From the NCBI RefSeq assembly GCF_000308435.1, contig NZ_BAFR01000034.1:62001-126000 (forward strand): a stretch of DNA of 64,000 bases. Direction: 5' to 3'. A model generated the notes under the pieces. It saw nothing but the letters and a program-made list of their open reading frames with translations, did no database searches and was not told where the DNA came from. Both the position numbers and the translations under genes were made by a program. This DNA comes from Nocardia araoensis NBRC 100135 (GTDB lineage: Bacteria; Actinomycetota; Actinomycetes; Mycobacteriales; Mycobacteriaceae). Of this stretch, positions 27,310 to 37,188 are shown piece after piece. The stretch's first letter is position 1. Each line of letters opens with the position of its first letter.

Positions 27310-27818
27310 GGCCGGTGACATTCCGAATCGCGCCGATGGTGACCGCCGACATCACGCGCTGCGTCGAGTTGGAGCAGTTGCTGTTCCCGGAGGACGACCC
27401 GTGGGCCGCCGTGGCGTTCCAATCCGAGCTGGCCGGGCGGCACAACCGCTACATCACCGCGCGCGACGACGACGGGCGAATGGTCGGCTACGCGGGTATC
27501 GCCCTGCTGGGTGATGCCGAACACCCCGAGGCCGAGGTGCACACCATCGGCGTCGATCCCGGCCGCCATCGCGCGGGTGTCGGCACGCTTCTGCTGGAGG
27601 CGCTGCTCGCCGAGGCGGACCGCCGCGGTGGACCGGTGTTCCTGGAGGTCCGCACCGACAACGCACCGGCGATCGCGCTGTACGCCAAGCACGGTTTCCA
27701 CATCATCGGATTGCGCAAGAACTACTACCACCCCAGTGGCGCGGACGCGTACACCATGCGCCGCCCCGCGCTGGCCGGCGAGCACCGCTGGCGCACACCG
27801 GACGAGGTGCTGTCGTGA
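27306..27818 (+). CDS. rimI: Ribosomal protein S18 alanine N-acetyltransferase
   Basis: 170 residues from GTG 27306, overlapping the tsaB stop; a second GTG three codons on is possible. It is a GNAT acetyltransferase: [42 protein letters not shown] (acetyl-CoA loop RxxGVG), [20 protein letters not shown] and [15 protein letters not shown], the RimI-type end. It acetylates the N-terminal alanine of S18 and is nearly always found between tsaB and tsaD. The stop overlaps tsaD by 4 bp (GTGA). Confidence 0.95.
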   Translation: MRPVTFRIAPMVTADITRCVELEQLLFPEDDPWAAVAFQSELAGRHNRYITARDDDGRMVGYAGIALLGDAEHPEAEVHTIGVDPGRHRAGVGTLLLEALLAEADRRGGPVFLEVRTDNAPAIALYAKHGFHIIGLRKNYYHPSGADAYTMRRPALAGEHRWRTPDEVLS

Positions 27819-28858
27819 TCATCATGGGCATCGAAAGCTCCTGCGACGAGACCGGTGTCGGTATCGTCCGCAGGAACCCCGACGGCAGCTGCGAACTGCT
27901 CGCCGACGAGGTCGCCTCCAGCGTCGACCAGCACGCGCGCTTCGGCGGCGTCGTCCCCGAGATCGCCTCGCGCGCCCATCTCGAGGCGATCGTGCCCGCC
28001 ATGCGCCGCGCGCTGTCGGCCGCGGGTATCGCCAAACCGGACGCGCTGGCGGTGACCATCGGCCCCGGCTTGGCCGGTGCGCTGCTGGTCGGTGTCGCCG
28101 CCGCGAAAGCGTATGCGGCGGCGTGGGATGTGCCCTTCTACGCGCTCAACCATCTCGGCGGGCACGTCGCGGTGGACACCTTGGAACACGGGCCGATGCC
28201 GCCGTGCGTCGCGCTGCTGGTGTCGGGCGGGCACACGCACCTGCTGCATGTCACGGATCTGGCCGAGCCCATCGTCGAATTGGGCAGCACCGTCGACGAC
28301 GCGGCGGGCGAGGCGTTCGACAAGGTGGCGCGGCTGCTCGGACTCGGCTTCCCCGGCGGTCCGGCGCTGGATGCCGCCGCGGCGACCGGTGATCCGCGCG
28401 CCATCGCCTTTCCCCGCGGCATGACCGGGCCGCGCGACCCGCGCTACGACTTCTCCTTCTCCGGCCTCAAGACCGCGGTGGCCCGCTACGTGGAGGCGGC
28501 CCAGCGCGACGGCGTCGCCGCCGAGGATCTGCCCATCCCCGATATCGCGGCGTCCTTCCAGGAGTCGGTCGCGGATGTGCTCACCATGAAGGCGGTTCGC
28601 GCTGCCCAGGACGTCGGTGTCGGCACGCTGGTGCTCGGTGGTGGCGCGACGGCCAACTCGCGGATCCGCTCGATGGCCGAGGAACGCTGCGCCGCGGCCG
28701 GTTTGACCCTGCGCGTGCCCAAGCCCCGGCTGTGCACGGACAACGGGGTGATGATCGCCGCGCTCGGCGCGCATGTCATCGCGGGTGGCGCGGCCGCTTC
28801 GCCGCTGACGGTCGCCACGGATCCTGGTCTGCCGGTGTCGGTCAGTATGGTTCGCTGA
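27815..28858 (+). CDS. tsaD: tRNA N6-adenosine threonylcarbamoyltransferase
   Basis: 347 residues from GTG 27815. TsaD transfers the threonylcarbamoyl group to A37 of tRNA. Motifs: [28 protein letters not shown], the metal-binding NHLGGHV (His113 and His117), [30 protein letters not shown] and [12 protein letters not shown], closing with a [11 protein letters not shown] segment. It is full length. It is the last gene of the coupled alr-tsaD run; the convergent Hsp70-like gene ends 77 bp away. Confidence 0.97.
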   Translation: MIIMGIESSCDETGVGIVRRNPDGSCELLADEVASSVDQHARFGGVVPEIASRAHLEAIVPAMRRALSAAGIAKPDALAVTIGPGLAGALLVGVAAAKAYAAAWDVPFYALNHLGGHVAVDTLEHGPMPPCVALLVSGGHTHLLHVTDLAEPIVELGSTVDDAAGEAFDKVARLLGLGFPGGPALDAAAATGDPRAIAFPRGMTGPRDPRYDFSFSGLKTAVARYVEAAQRDGVAAEDLPIPDIAASFQESVADVLTMKAVRAAQDVGVGTLVLGGGATANSRIRSMAEERCAAAGLTLRVPKPRLCTDNGVMIAALGAHVIAGGAAASPLTVATDPGLPVSVSMVR

Positions 28859-28935
28859 CCGGGCCGGATTCAGCGCACCAACGGGCGTGGCCGCACGGGA
28901 TTCCGGTGAGATCGCCGGGCCGTCGTGCGGCCGAA

Positions 28936-30456
28936 TCAGTTCGGTGTGAGCAGTCCGGGATGCGTCGCCGACCCCGAATTCCCCCGGAGCGGGAGCGGCA
29001 GGCTCGACTGCGCGGGCGTCTGGGTGGGCGCCGGACTCGCGCCGGGCCCCGCGGGGTACCACGTCCGGTTCGGCGACTCGGGTGAATTGGTCGATGCCGC
29101 ATTCGGATTCCCGAACAGGGGGCCGAGCAGTTCGGGGAACGGAATCGGCGGAAGGTTCGGATCCGGGCGCAGCGTGGGCTGCGTGGGTGTGATCACCTGC
29201 GTGGACGACGGCCCGCCGGTCGTGCTCTGCGGTCCGCGTTCCGTGGTCGTCGGGGCGATGCCGGTGCTGTCCGGCGTGCGGCCGTGCGGCGTGGTGGCCG
29301 CCGTGGTCGCCGGCGGTACGGATGTCGGGTTCGGCAGTTGCGACGCGCTGCTCGTGGTCCCCGCTGGGGAGACCTCGTCATCCGAGGTCGGCGCGAACGT
29401 CTTGACCCCGTAACCGACGATCAGTCCGACGACAACGATCGCGCCGGCCAGCGTGCCGAACACCTTGGTGACGGTCCCCGCGGGCGCGTCGCCGCCGAGC
29501 CCGCCCACCGGGAACACCGAGGGCTGCACCGAATCGGCGACCAGCGCCGCGCCTTTCGCGGTCACCGCCTCGGGATCCGGCACGGTGAACACCGGGACGT
29601 CCAAAGCGGCGGTGAGCGTGTCGAGCACCGCGGGAATGTTGGCGCCGCCGCCGATGACCGCCACCGCCTGCGGCTGCCTGGGCGCCCGGGTGAACGACAT
29701 CGTGACGAACCGCGCCAGGTCACGCAGCAGGTCGGCGATCAACTCTTCGAAGTCGGCCCTGGTCAGCTTCAGCGGACGGCCTGCGACGTGGTCGATGGTG
29801 ACCGCGGGTGCGATGGACAGGTGCTCCTTCGCCGCGCGGCCCCGGTTGGTGAGCATGCCGCGGTTCGGGCGGGTACCGCGCCGGGCGAAGTGCAGGTCCA
29901 CCAGATGGTGGTAGATGAGGTCGTCGATCGCCTTGCCGCTGACGGTCGCGGTGCGATCGGAACGGAGCAGGGAGCCGTCGGCGCGGTCGGCGACGGTGAC
30001 ACTGAGCCCGGAGGCGCCGAGATCGACGATGGCGACGGTGTCGTAGCGATCGAGCAGGCCGGTGTGCCGCAGGTAGGTCAGCGCGGCGGTGCCCTCCGGG
30101 ATCAGCCGCAGCTCACGCTGTTTGCCGGTGGCCGAGCGGATGATCTGGGCCTGCTCCTTGGTGCGGTAGGCGACCGCGACGCTGGTGGGCGGGCGCCCGG
30201 TCACCGGCTCGAAGTCACGTGGCCCGCCCGCGAAACGACCGCCGACCGGACGGATGATCTCGCGCGGCGGCTGCGTGGTCGGCAGCTGGGTCGTCATCAG
30301 CTCGATGGAGGACGCCACCAGGTCGCCGAGATCGGAATGGGCCGCGTCGGCGGACACGACGCGGTAATCGAAGCTCTGCGTGCCGTTCGGCGCGGTGGAG
30401 ACCAACGCCGAGCACACGACCTCTGCCCCGGCCGAGATGCCGAGGGATGTTCGCAT
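28936..30456 (-). CDS. Hsp70-like membrane protein with Pro/Thr-rich tail
   Basis: 506 residues from ATG 30456, with GGGAGG 5 bp upstream; the GTG two codons earlier is less well placed. Residues 1-335 form a divergent Hsp70/actin ATPase domain: LGISAGAEVVCSALVS, VAYRTKEQAQIIRSA, AIVDLGASGLSVTVAD (phosphate 2-like), then VAVIGGGANIPAVLDTLTAAL and VPDPEAVTAKGAALVAD. A membrane helix follows (GTLAGAIVVVGLIVGYGVKTF, about 355-375) and a Pro/Thr/Ser-rich tail of about 130 residues that should lie outside. There is no substrate-binding domain. It lies between tsaD and groES and faces away from groES. A second protein of the same layout is at 7448-9091. Confidence 0.85.
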   Translation of the reverse strand: MRTSLGISAGAEVVCSALVSTAPNGTQSFDYRVVSADAAHSDLGDLVASSIELMTTQLPTTQPPREIIRPVGGRFAGGPRDFEPVTGRPPTSVAVAYRTKEQAQIIRSATGKQRELRLIPEGTAALTYLRHTGLLDRYDTVAIVDLGASGLSVTVADRADGSLLRSDRTATVSGKAIDDLIYHHLVDLHFARRGTRPNRGMLTNRGRAAKEHLSIAPAVTIDHVAGRPLKLTRADFEELIADLLRDLARFVTMSFTRAPRQPQAVAVIGGGANIPAVLDTLTAALDVPVFTVPDPEAVTAKGAALVADSVQPSVFPVGGLGGDAPAGTVTKVFGTLAGAIVVVGLIVGYGVKTFAPTSDDEVSPAGTTSSASQLPNPTSVPPATTAATTPHGRTPDSTGIAPTTTERGPQSTTGGPSSTQVITPTQPTLRPDPNLPPIPFPELLGPLFGNPNAASTNSPESPNRTWYPAGPGASPAPTQTPAQSSLPLPLRGNSGSATHPGLLTPN

Positions 30457-30854
30457 GTTCACCTCCCTTCGAGCGGATGGTCATGGTGTCGCCGACCATC
30501 TCGAATGGACTGCCGGACCGCCGTATGGATGACGCGCGACCCGGACCGGGAAACGAACCGGCCCCTTGTCCGGGTGGGTCGCGGGGACCGGCCATGGATC
30601 ACGTGTGTCTTGCTCTCTGGTGAAGCTGGTGGTGCAACGATCGTGCTGCGGCGCTGCGAGTTTCGGCGACGCTGTGGTCATCCCTGTGCCGCCGCGCCGC
30701 CGCCCGAGGAGCGACGAACCGGCGGCCGGACCGCAGCCGTCGTCAATAGTGTCACAATCCGTTATCCGAACGTTACTGTTTTCCCGAACTTATCGGCAAG
30801 CCCACGGCGTGGCGGGCGCGCCGCGCAAAAGTTGGCACCGCCCAGCCTTGAGCG
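30457..30854. other. Divergent regulatory spacer upstream of groES
   Basis: No gene is supported between the Hsp70-like start and the CIRCE element. An A/T-richer patch (about 30740-30800, with TTATCCGAACGTTACTGTTTTCCC) is the most promoter-like part of this otherwise GC-rich stretch and may serve one of the two divergent transcripts. Confidence 0.4.
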
Positions 30855-30881
30855 CTGGCACTCTCATGTATAGAGTGCTAG
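30855..30881 (+). promoter_or_regulatory. CIRCE element (HrcA operator)
   Basis: Arms CTGGCACTC (30855-30863) and GAGTGCTAG (30873-30881) are separated by nine bases, matching the consensus TTAGCACTC-N9-GAGTGCTAA with only the outermost positions varied. HrcA bound here represses groESL until heat or protein damage releases it. The groES start is 163 bp further on. The hrcA gene itself is not in the window. Confidence 0.93.
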
Positions 30882-31043
30882 TCGGCACTGTGTGTAGTGC
30901 TTGTGCCAGCAGCTTGACCACTGGGCAGGGGTCCCGGCACCCGCGACGACGGGGCTATGCGCAGGGTCAGCATCGTGACCAACCGACGAGTTCGGAGCGA
31001 CGAGTTCCGGACGACCGAATCCCCTGAAAGTGGAGGGCTCAAC

Positions 31044-31346
31044 GTGGCGAGCGTGAACATCAAGCCGCTCGAGGACAAGATCCTCGTCCAGGCCAACGAG
31101 GCCGAGACGACGACGGCCTCCGGCCTGGTCATCCCCGACACGGCGAAGGAAAAGCCGCAAGAGGGCACCGTTGTCGCCGTCGGTCCCGGCCGGTGGGACG
31201 ACGAGGGCGAGAAGCGCATCCCGCTGGATGTCCAGGAGGGTGACACCGTCATCTACAGCAAGTACGGCGGCACCGAGATCAAGTACCAGGGCGAGGAGTA
31301 CCTCATCCTGTCGGCGCGCGACGTGCTGGCCGTCGTCACCAAGTAG
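31044..31346 (+). CDS. groES: Co-chaperonin GroES
   Basis: 100 residues from GTG 31044 with TGGAGGG 5' of it. It is the heptameric lid of the GroEL chamber. Sequence landmarks: [47 protein letters not shown] (mobile loop and roof), [19 protein letters not shown] and the C-terminal [13 protein letters not shown]. It is regulated by the CIRCE element at 30855-30881 and followed after 177 bp by groEL1. Confidence 0.98.
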   Translation: MASVNIKPLEDKILVQANEAETTTASGLVIPDTAKEKPQEGTVVAVGPGRWDDEGEKRIPLDVQEGDTVIYSKYGGTEIKYQGEEYLILSARDVLAVVTK

Positions 31347-33134
<1,788 letters not shown>

Positions 33135-33155
33135 CCCTTCGGTACAACGCACGGA

Positions 33156-33189
33156 CAAGGCCCTCGAACCGCGTGGTTCGGGGGCCTTG
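33156..33189 (+). terminator. Hairpin after groEL1
   Basis: A 15-bp stem with one G-T wobble runs from CAAGGCCCTCGAACC (33156-33170), loop GCGT, to GGTTCGGGGGCCTTG (33175-33189). It lies 22 bp after the groEL1 stop. There is no U-run, but the stability and position fit a transcription end. Confidence 0.65.
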
Positions 33190-33360
33190 CCGTATCCGAC
33201 CGCGCCCCGCAAGCGGGGCGGGACCGTGACTACCGGTGAGACCGAGGGAGTTCCGAGGCTCGACACGCTGTCTTCCGCAGGGCCGGAAGGAGGCCGCGGG
33301 AGGGTCCGGACCGCTGGAGTCGGGTACGCGTGGAGCGGAAAGCCTGGCGGGACGCCGGAT

Positions 33361-33612
33361 TCAGCTGGCGACCGGTGGCTGCTCGGCGGCGATGGCCGCG
33401 AGTAGGCGAGCACGCAGCGACGGCGGCGGAGTGACCGCCGTGGCTGTGGCGAGAACGGCGAGCGCTTCTTTCGTGTCTCTGACTTCCTGGATGAACTCCG
33501 CGCGTAGCACGGGGTCCTCGCTGTCGAGCAGTTCTTGCACTTCCTGATGGTCTTCGTCGTCGATCGATCCGAGCGCGACGGTGTGCGCGAGATCGATCCG
33601 GCGTTCGTTCAT
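33361..33612 (-). CDS. Miniature anti-sigma factor, RskA N-terminal domain only
   Basis: 83 residues from ATG 33612, one base after the sigK stop, so it is translationally coupled to sigK. The sequence (DLAHTVALGSIDDEDHQEVQELL, then EFIQEVRDTKEALAVLATATAVTPPPSLRARLLAAI) matches the sigma-binding N-terminal domain of RskA. Full RskA proteins continue with one membrane helix and an outer domain of about 130 residues that is cut by regulated proteolysis. Here a stop follows the first domain, and no helix or RskA-like sequence appears in any minus-strand frame of the next 170 bp. It should act as a soluble anti-SigK without the membrane-signalling part, or it is a remnant. Confidence 0.8.
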   Translation of the reverse strand: MNERRIDLAHTVALGSIDDEDHQEVQELLDSEDPVLRAEFIQEVRDTKEALAVLATATAVTPPPSLRARLLAAIAAEQPPVAS

Positions 33613-33613
33613 C

Positions 33614-34279
33614 TCACGTCACCCCCAAACTTTTCTTCAGTCGTGTCAATCCGTCCCGAATCCGGGACTTCACAGTGGGTAAACCTACGTCGAGGTAGGT
33701 AGCTACCTCCGCGTAGGTGCGCCCGCCGTAATAGGCGAGCGAGATGGCTTCCCGCTGGGTTTCGGTGAGTGTGGCGAGACCAGCCAGGACGGCCTGTTGT
33801 TCGAGCCTGCGCTCGACCTCTTCGGTGACCTCGTCGAATTCGTTGCCGAGCACCCGGATGCCGTAGGCGACTTCGCGCTGGGTGTGGGCCTGCTCGGCGC
33901 GGACCCGGTCGACGGCACGCCGGTGGGCGAGCGTCATCAACCAGGTGACCGCGGAACCTTTCGCCGGGTCGAAACTCGATGCCATCCGCCAGATCTGCAG
34001 ATAGACCTCTTGCGTGGTCTCCTCCGCGTATCCCGGATCGTGCAGAACGCGCAACACCAGACCGAAGACGCGCGCACACGTCCGGTCGTACAGTTCGGCG
34101 AATGCTTCCTGGTCGGCTCGACCGCATCGAAGTAAAAGCGCGGCTAGCTCGATACTTTCGGCTGCGCGTGCCGTAACCGCAGAATCCACCGTGGGTGGGA
34201 AGGCTTCTCTTCGGAACGAGTCGCCCTCTGCGGCCGACGGCCGCGTTGTCACAACGCTCCATTCTGTGTCATCGGTCAC
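33614..34279 (-). CDS. sigK: RNA polymerase ECF sigma factor SigK
   Basis: 221 residues from GTG 34279. Region 2 reads LLLRCGRADQEAFAELYDRTCARVFGLVLRVLHDPGYAEETTQEVYLQIWRMASSFDPAKGSAVTWLMTLAHRRAVDRVR, which is distinctly SigK-type. Region 4 reads TLTETQREAISLAYYGGRTYAEVATYLDVGLPTVKSRIRDGLTRLKKSLG. The first 35 residues form a non-conserved extension. SigK controls secreted antigens and redox-linked genes in mycobacteria and is held by RskA. In M. tuberculosis sigK-rskA lies near Rv0445c, far from groEL1, so this location between groEL1 and whiB3 is a rearrangement relative to that genome. Confidence 0.93.
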   Translation of the reverse strand: MTDDTEWSVVTTRPSAAEGDSFRREAFPPTVDSAVTARAAESIELAALLLRCGRADQEAFAELYDRTCARVFGLVLRVLHDPGYAEETTQEVYLQIWRMASSFDPAKGSAVTWLMTLAHRRAVDRVRAEQAHTQREVAYGIRVLGNEFDEVTEEVERRLEQQAVLAGLATLTETQREAISLAYYGGRTYAEVATYLDVGLPTVKSRIRDGLTRLKKSLGVT

Positions 34280-34620
34280 TACCGTAGCTTGCCGCTATGA
34301 CCTCCCTTCCGGTGGGGTGGCCACAAGCTCGTCGTGGACCGGCGCCGCGTTGCGGAAAGCGCCGATACGCCGGACATCTCGGGAAGACAAGCCGTGACAC
34401 GCCGAGCACTGTCGCACCGTGCCGGAACCACCGCGTGCGCGGTTCCGGGGCCTGGCTCGGCGGCCGGCCGATCGATGGTGACGATCGGAGCCCACGCGCC
34501 GACCTTCGGCAAGGAACCGATCACCGTGTCGCGTGAGCGGCTCGGCCGAAGCATGTTGCAGTGGCCCGTTGTTTGCTAGGGATTCGATGCCCGGTGGCGT
34601 GCGGATGGGAGCCGATTGAT
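34280..34620. other. Spacer between sigK and whiB3 ends
   Basis: I see no supported gene. Short reading frames on both strands (such as 34334-34579 plus and 34279-34554 minus) lack ribosome sites and family motifs. The stretch must hold the sigK promoter, read leftwards. No clear inverted repeat was found. Confidence 0.5.
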
Positions 34621-34914
34621 TCAGACGGCCATGCGGCGGCGGTTGCGCCGCGCGTGCATCTCGCGCTCGGTCTCCGACATGCCGCCCCAGATGCCATACG
34701 GCTCGCTGACTTTCAGCGCGTGGGCGCGGCACTGCATGAGCACCGGGCAGGTGCGGCAGATCTCCTTGGCGCGCATCTCGCGCGCGGTGCGGGCTCGGCC
34801 ACGTTCACCATCGGGATGGAAGAACACCGCGGAATCCTGCCCGCGGCACGATCCTCGCATCTGCCAATCCCAGACATCGGCGTTGGGTCCCGGGAGGTGG
34901 GTCGGCATGGGCAT
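34621..34914 (-). CDS. whiB3: Iron-sulfur redox regulator WhiB3
   Basis: 97 residues from ATG 34914, with GAGGAG 6 bp upstream; the longer frame to 34968 adds 18 unrelated residues. It matches WhiB3 closely: MPxPxxLPGPNADVWDWQMRG, FFHPDGERGRARTAREMRAKEICRTCPVLMQCRAHAL, SEPYGIWGGMSE. The four 4Fe-4S cysteines are at 23, 53, 56 and 62, the same positions as in M. tuberculosis WhiB3. The GIWGG turn and basic C-terminus (RRNRRRMAV) contact sigma region 4 and DNA. It senses oxygen, NO and redox state. It is oriented towards sigK, unlike most of this block, as in mycobacteria. Confidence 0.95.
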   Translation of the reverse strand: MPMPTHLPGPNADVWDWQMRGSCRGQDSAVFFHPDGERGRARTAREMRAKEICRTCPVLMQCRAHALKVSEPYGIWGGMSETEREMHARRNRRRMAV

Positions 34915-35542
34915 GGTGAACTCCTCGTGGTGCGAGCTCGTCAGCGTTGTCGAGCAGTTGTTCTGCAACAGTTGTGGGCCACGACGCCGTGTCGGCGGGG
35001 GTGCCCGGGGGGCCTCGCCCTTCGTGGTCGCTGCAATTTCGCGCGGCGCCGTCCGTGGCGATGAGCTACGTTAGGTCCAGCCGCGAAATTCCGTCAATAG
35101 TTCGACGCAGCACTTTTCCAAATCTCGCGCTGTCAAATTTAACCTCCGAACTGTTTACTTTTCGCGTTGGTTCCGGCGATACTGTTCGGTTGGCCGGAGG
35201 CTGGTGGCTGCCGCATGGGCCATGGCAGGTAGCGTTTTCGCTGGTAGCGGCGATTTCATGGTCGCCGCGCCGCCGCGGCGCCGATGCCGGGCCCATGACG
35301 TCGGTCACCACTGTGGACGAGGGTGTTCCCGGCGGGTGGATCCGAAGATGGCGGTAACGGGGCGGGCAGGTTAATTACGCGAAACACGCATGAATTCCCG
35401 GCGTGGCCGCTCGGCGATTGCCAGGACGAGATTTACCTAATGGCAACATCGGCTCGGCGACGGAAATCCGAGCGAGCGCCGGCCGGCCCTCGATCACCTT
35501 TCCTCGCCGGGGCCGGGGCGCCGCACAGGATAGAGTGCGCCC
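34915..35542. promoter_or_regulatory. Long intergenic region upstream of whiB3
   Basis: About 630 bp separate the divergent whiB3 and Rv3415c-position genes. The middle (about 35060-35180) is clearly richer in A and T than its surroundings (for example TGTCAAATTTAACC and GTTTACTTTTCGCG), which suggests a large promoter or multi-factor binding region, chiefly for whiB3. Open frames present there (such as 35066-35311 minus) have no conserved features. A long untranslated leader for whiB3 is plausible. Confidence 0.5.
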
Positions 35543-36475
35543 GTGTTCGTGCCCGCTCCGCTCGGAGATCCTCACGTCGCGGTCCTGGCGGAGGCCGCCT
35601 TCGGCGCCGCTCCAGGGCGTGCCGTCGCCGATCTGCCGTCCGCGTCGGACCCGCTCGGCCGGTGGTACCGCGCGGTGGTCCTCGGCGGCCAGGGCCGTTA
35701 CGCCGCGGCGCGCACCGAATTGCGAAGGGTATGCAACCACAGCACCGACCCCGTCCTCCTCTCACTGGCGGGAAGTACCGAAGGTTCTTTTCTTCGCCAG
35801 CTCGGCTGGCACGAGCGTGCCGCCGCGTTCGACGGTCGGGCGGCCGCGCTGATCCTCACCGCCGATGCCGATGCCGATGCCGATGCCGATGCCGATGCCG
35901 ATGCCGATGCCGATGCCGAAGCGGAGCCGGAGACCGCCGACGGTTCCGCCGAGGCGGTCGGCGGTTACCGCCCCAGCCGCGCCGACGCGATCTGTGACGC
36001 GCTCACCGGACTCGCCGCCGACGCGCTCGGAACCGGGCGGCTCGCGCTGGCCGAGCGCTTGCTGCGGCGCAGCGCGTCGGCGGCGCGGCAGTATCGGGCC
36101 GGTTGGCGTCCGGCGATCCGCTTGGGTTGGGTATCCGCGGAAACGGCGCTGGCGGCAGGAGATTTCGAGGCGGCGGCGGCGCACGCGGCGGCCGCGCTGG
36201 AGCTGGCAGAGCGATCCCCGTCGGTGCGCCACCGGGTCAAGTCCCGGCTGCTGGTGGCCGCGGCCGACGCGGCGCGCGACGCGCGCGGGCGGTCCGGCGT
36301 CTCGGCCGAGGATGTCGCCGAGCAGTGCCGCGAGCACGGCCTGCTGCCGTTGCGCTGGGCCTGTGCCATGCTCCGCGCCGGATCGGGCGAGCGGAACGCG
36401 GCGGCGGAGGCGGCCGAATGCGCCGCGGCGATCGCCCGCTCCGGCGGCGTGTTGCGCCCCATGGTCGGCTGGTAG
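35543..36475 (+). CDS. Hypothetical helical-repeat-like protein at the Rv3415c position, with Asp-Ala repeat
   Basis: 310 residues from GTG 35543. The protein is Ala-rich and predicted mostly helical, with TPR-like segments (WYRAVVLGGQGRYAAARTELRRV, LAERLLRRSASAARQYRAG, ADFEAAAAHAAAALELAE-type). Residues 107-124 are nine Ala-Asp pairs coded by a GCCGAT microsatellite, followed by Ala-Glu pairs, in a linker between two halves. The gene lies between whiB3 and sigD, the place of M. tuberculosis Rv3415c, an uncharacterised protein. There is no signal peptide or membrane segment. Function unknown. Confidence 0.8.
   Translation: MFVPAPLGDPHVAVLAEAAFGAAPGRAVADLPSASDPLGRWYRAVVLGGQGRYAAARTELRRVCNHSTDPVLLSLAGSTEGSFLRQLGWHERAAAFDGRAAALILTADADADADADADADADADAEAEPETADGSAEAVGGYRPSRADAICDALTGLAADALGTGRLALAERLLRRSASAARQYRAGWRPAIRLGWVSAETALAAGDFEAAAAHAAAALELAERSPSVRHRVKSRLLVAAADAARDARGRSGVSAEDVAEQCREHGLLPLRWACAMLRAGSGERNAAAEAAECAAAIARSGGVLRPMVGW
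35861..35920 (+). repeat. GCCGAT hexanucleotide tandem repeat, 9 perfect copies plus one variant
   Basis: Nine uninterrupted GCCGAT units (35861-35914) are followed by GCCGAA. It lies in frame inside the gene at 35543-36475 and encodes (Ala-Asp)9. Because the unit is six bases, gain or loss of copies changes protein length by two residues without a frameshift. It should be variable between strains. Confidence 0.95.
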
Positions 36476-36609
36476 GTGATCACGGAGTCCACCGTGTTGC
36501 CAAGTTCCGGCCAACGGGTCGCTATTGTTAGATCCGTTCCGCCCCTTCGGTGGAAGCACTGGTCGTCACCTGACCGTGCCACTTTGTAACGCCGGGAATA
36601 TCTCTGACG

Positions 36610-37188
36610 ATGACGCACACGGGCGAAGAGTTGGACCTCGCCGTCGCTGCCGCTGCGCAGGGCGACAGATCCGCTTTAGCTCAGGTACTGGAGATGATCC
36701 GCCCGCTGGTGGTGCGCTACTGCCGCGCGCGGATCGGAGCCGCGGAGCGTGGGCAGCTCTCCGCGGACGACGTTGCGCAGGAGGTTTGCCTGGCTGTGAT
36801 GACAGCCTTGCCCAGGTATCAAGACCAGGGCAGGCCCTTCATGGCCTTTGTTTACGGAATCGCTTCGCACAAGGTCGCCGACGCGCATCGCAACGCCGCC
36901 CGTAACAAGGCGGAGGCGATGGCCGAAGTACCAGATGTCATATCCACCGACCAGGGACCGGAACAACGAGCTCTCGAGTCCGAGACGAGCAGGCAGATGA
37001 ACCGTCTGCTCGCGACGCTTCCTGAGAAGCATCGGGAGATCTTGATCCTGCGCTTGGTTATGGGTTTGTCAGCGGAAGAAACCGCAGTCGCCGTGGGCAG
37101 TACGGCGGGTGCGGTACGGGTGGCCCAACACAGGGCACTCGCGAAACTCAAGTCACAAGTGGCGAGGGCAGGTGAAATGTATGGCTAG
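36610..37188 (+). CDS. sigD: ECF RNA polymerase sigma factor SigD
   Basis: 192 residues from ATG 36610. Region 2: AVAAAAQGDRSALAQVLEMIRPLVVRYCRARIG, LSADDVAQEVCLAVMTALPRYQDQGRPFMAFVYGIASHKVADAHRNAAR. Region 4: LLATLPEKHREILILRLVMGLSAEETAVAVGSTAGAVRVAQHRALAKLK. This matches SigD of mycobacteria, which is active in stationary phase and controls ribosomal, chaperone and lipid genes. Its anti-sigma factor gene rsdA overlaps it by 8 bp, so both are made together. The gene order whiB3, unknown, sigD, rsdA, DUF5319, guaB2 equals Rv3416-Rv3411c. Confidence 0.95.
   Translation: MTHTGEELDLAVAAAAQGDRSALAQVLEMIRPLVVRYCRARIGAAERGQLSADDVAQEVCLAVMTALPRYQDQGRPFMAFVYGIASHKVADAHRNAARNKAEAMAEVPDVISTDQGPEQRALESETSRQMNRLLATLPEKHREILILRLVMGLSAEETAVAVGSTAGAVRVAQHRALAKLKSQVARAGEMYG

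Noticed and set aside
34334..34579. Possible 81-residue gene between sigK and whiB3
   Set aside because: No ribosome site, no recognised motif, and competing frames of similar length occur on both strands.
35861..35920. Phase-variable switch at the GCCGAT repeat
   Set aside because: The unit length is a multiple of three, so slippage cannot switch the gene off; only linker length varies.
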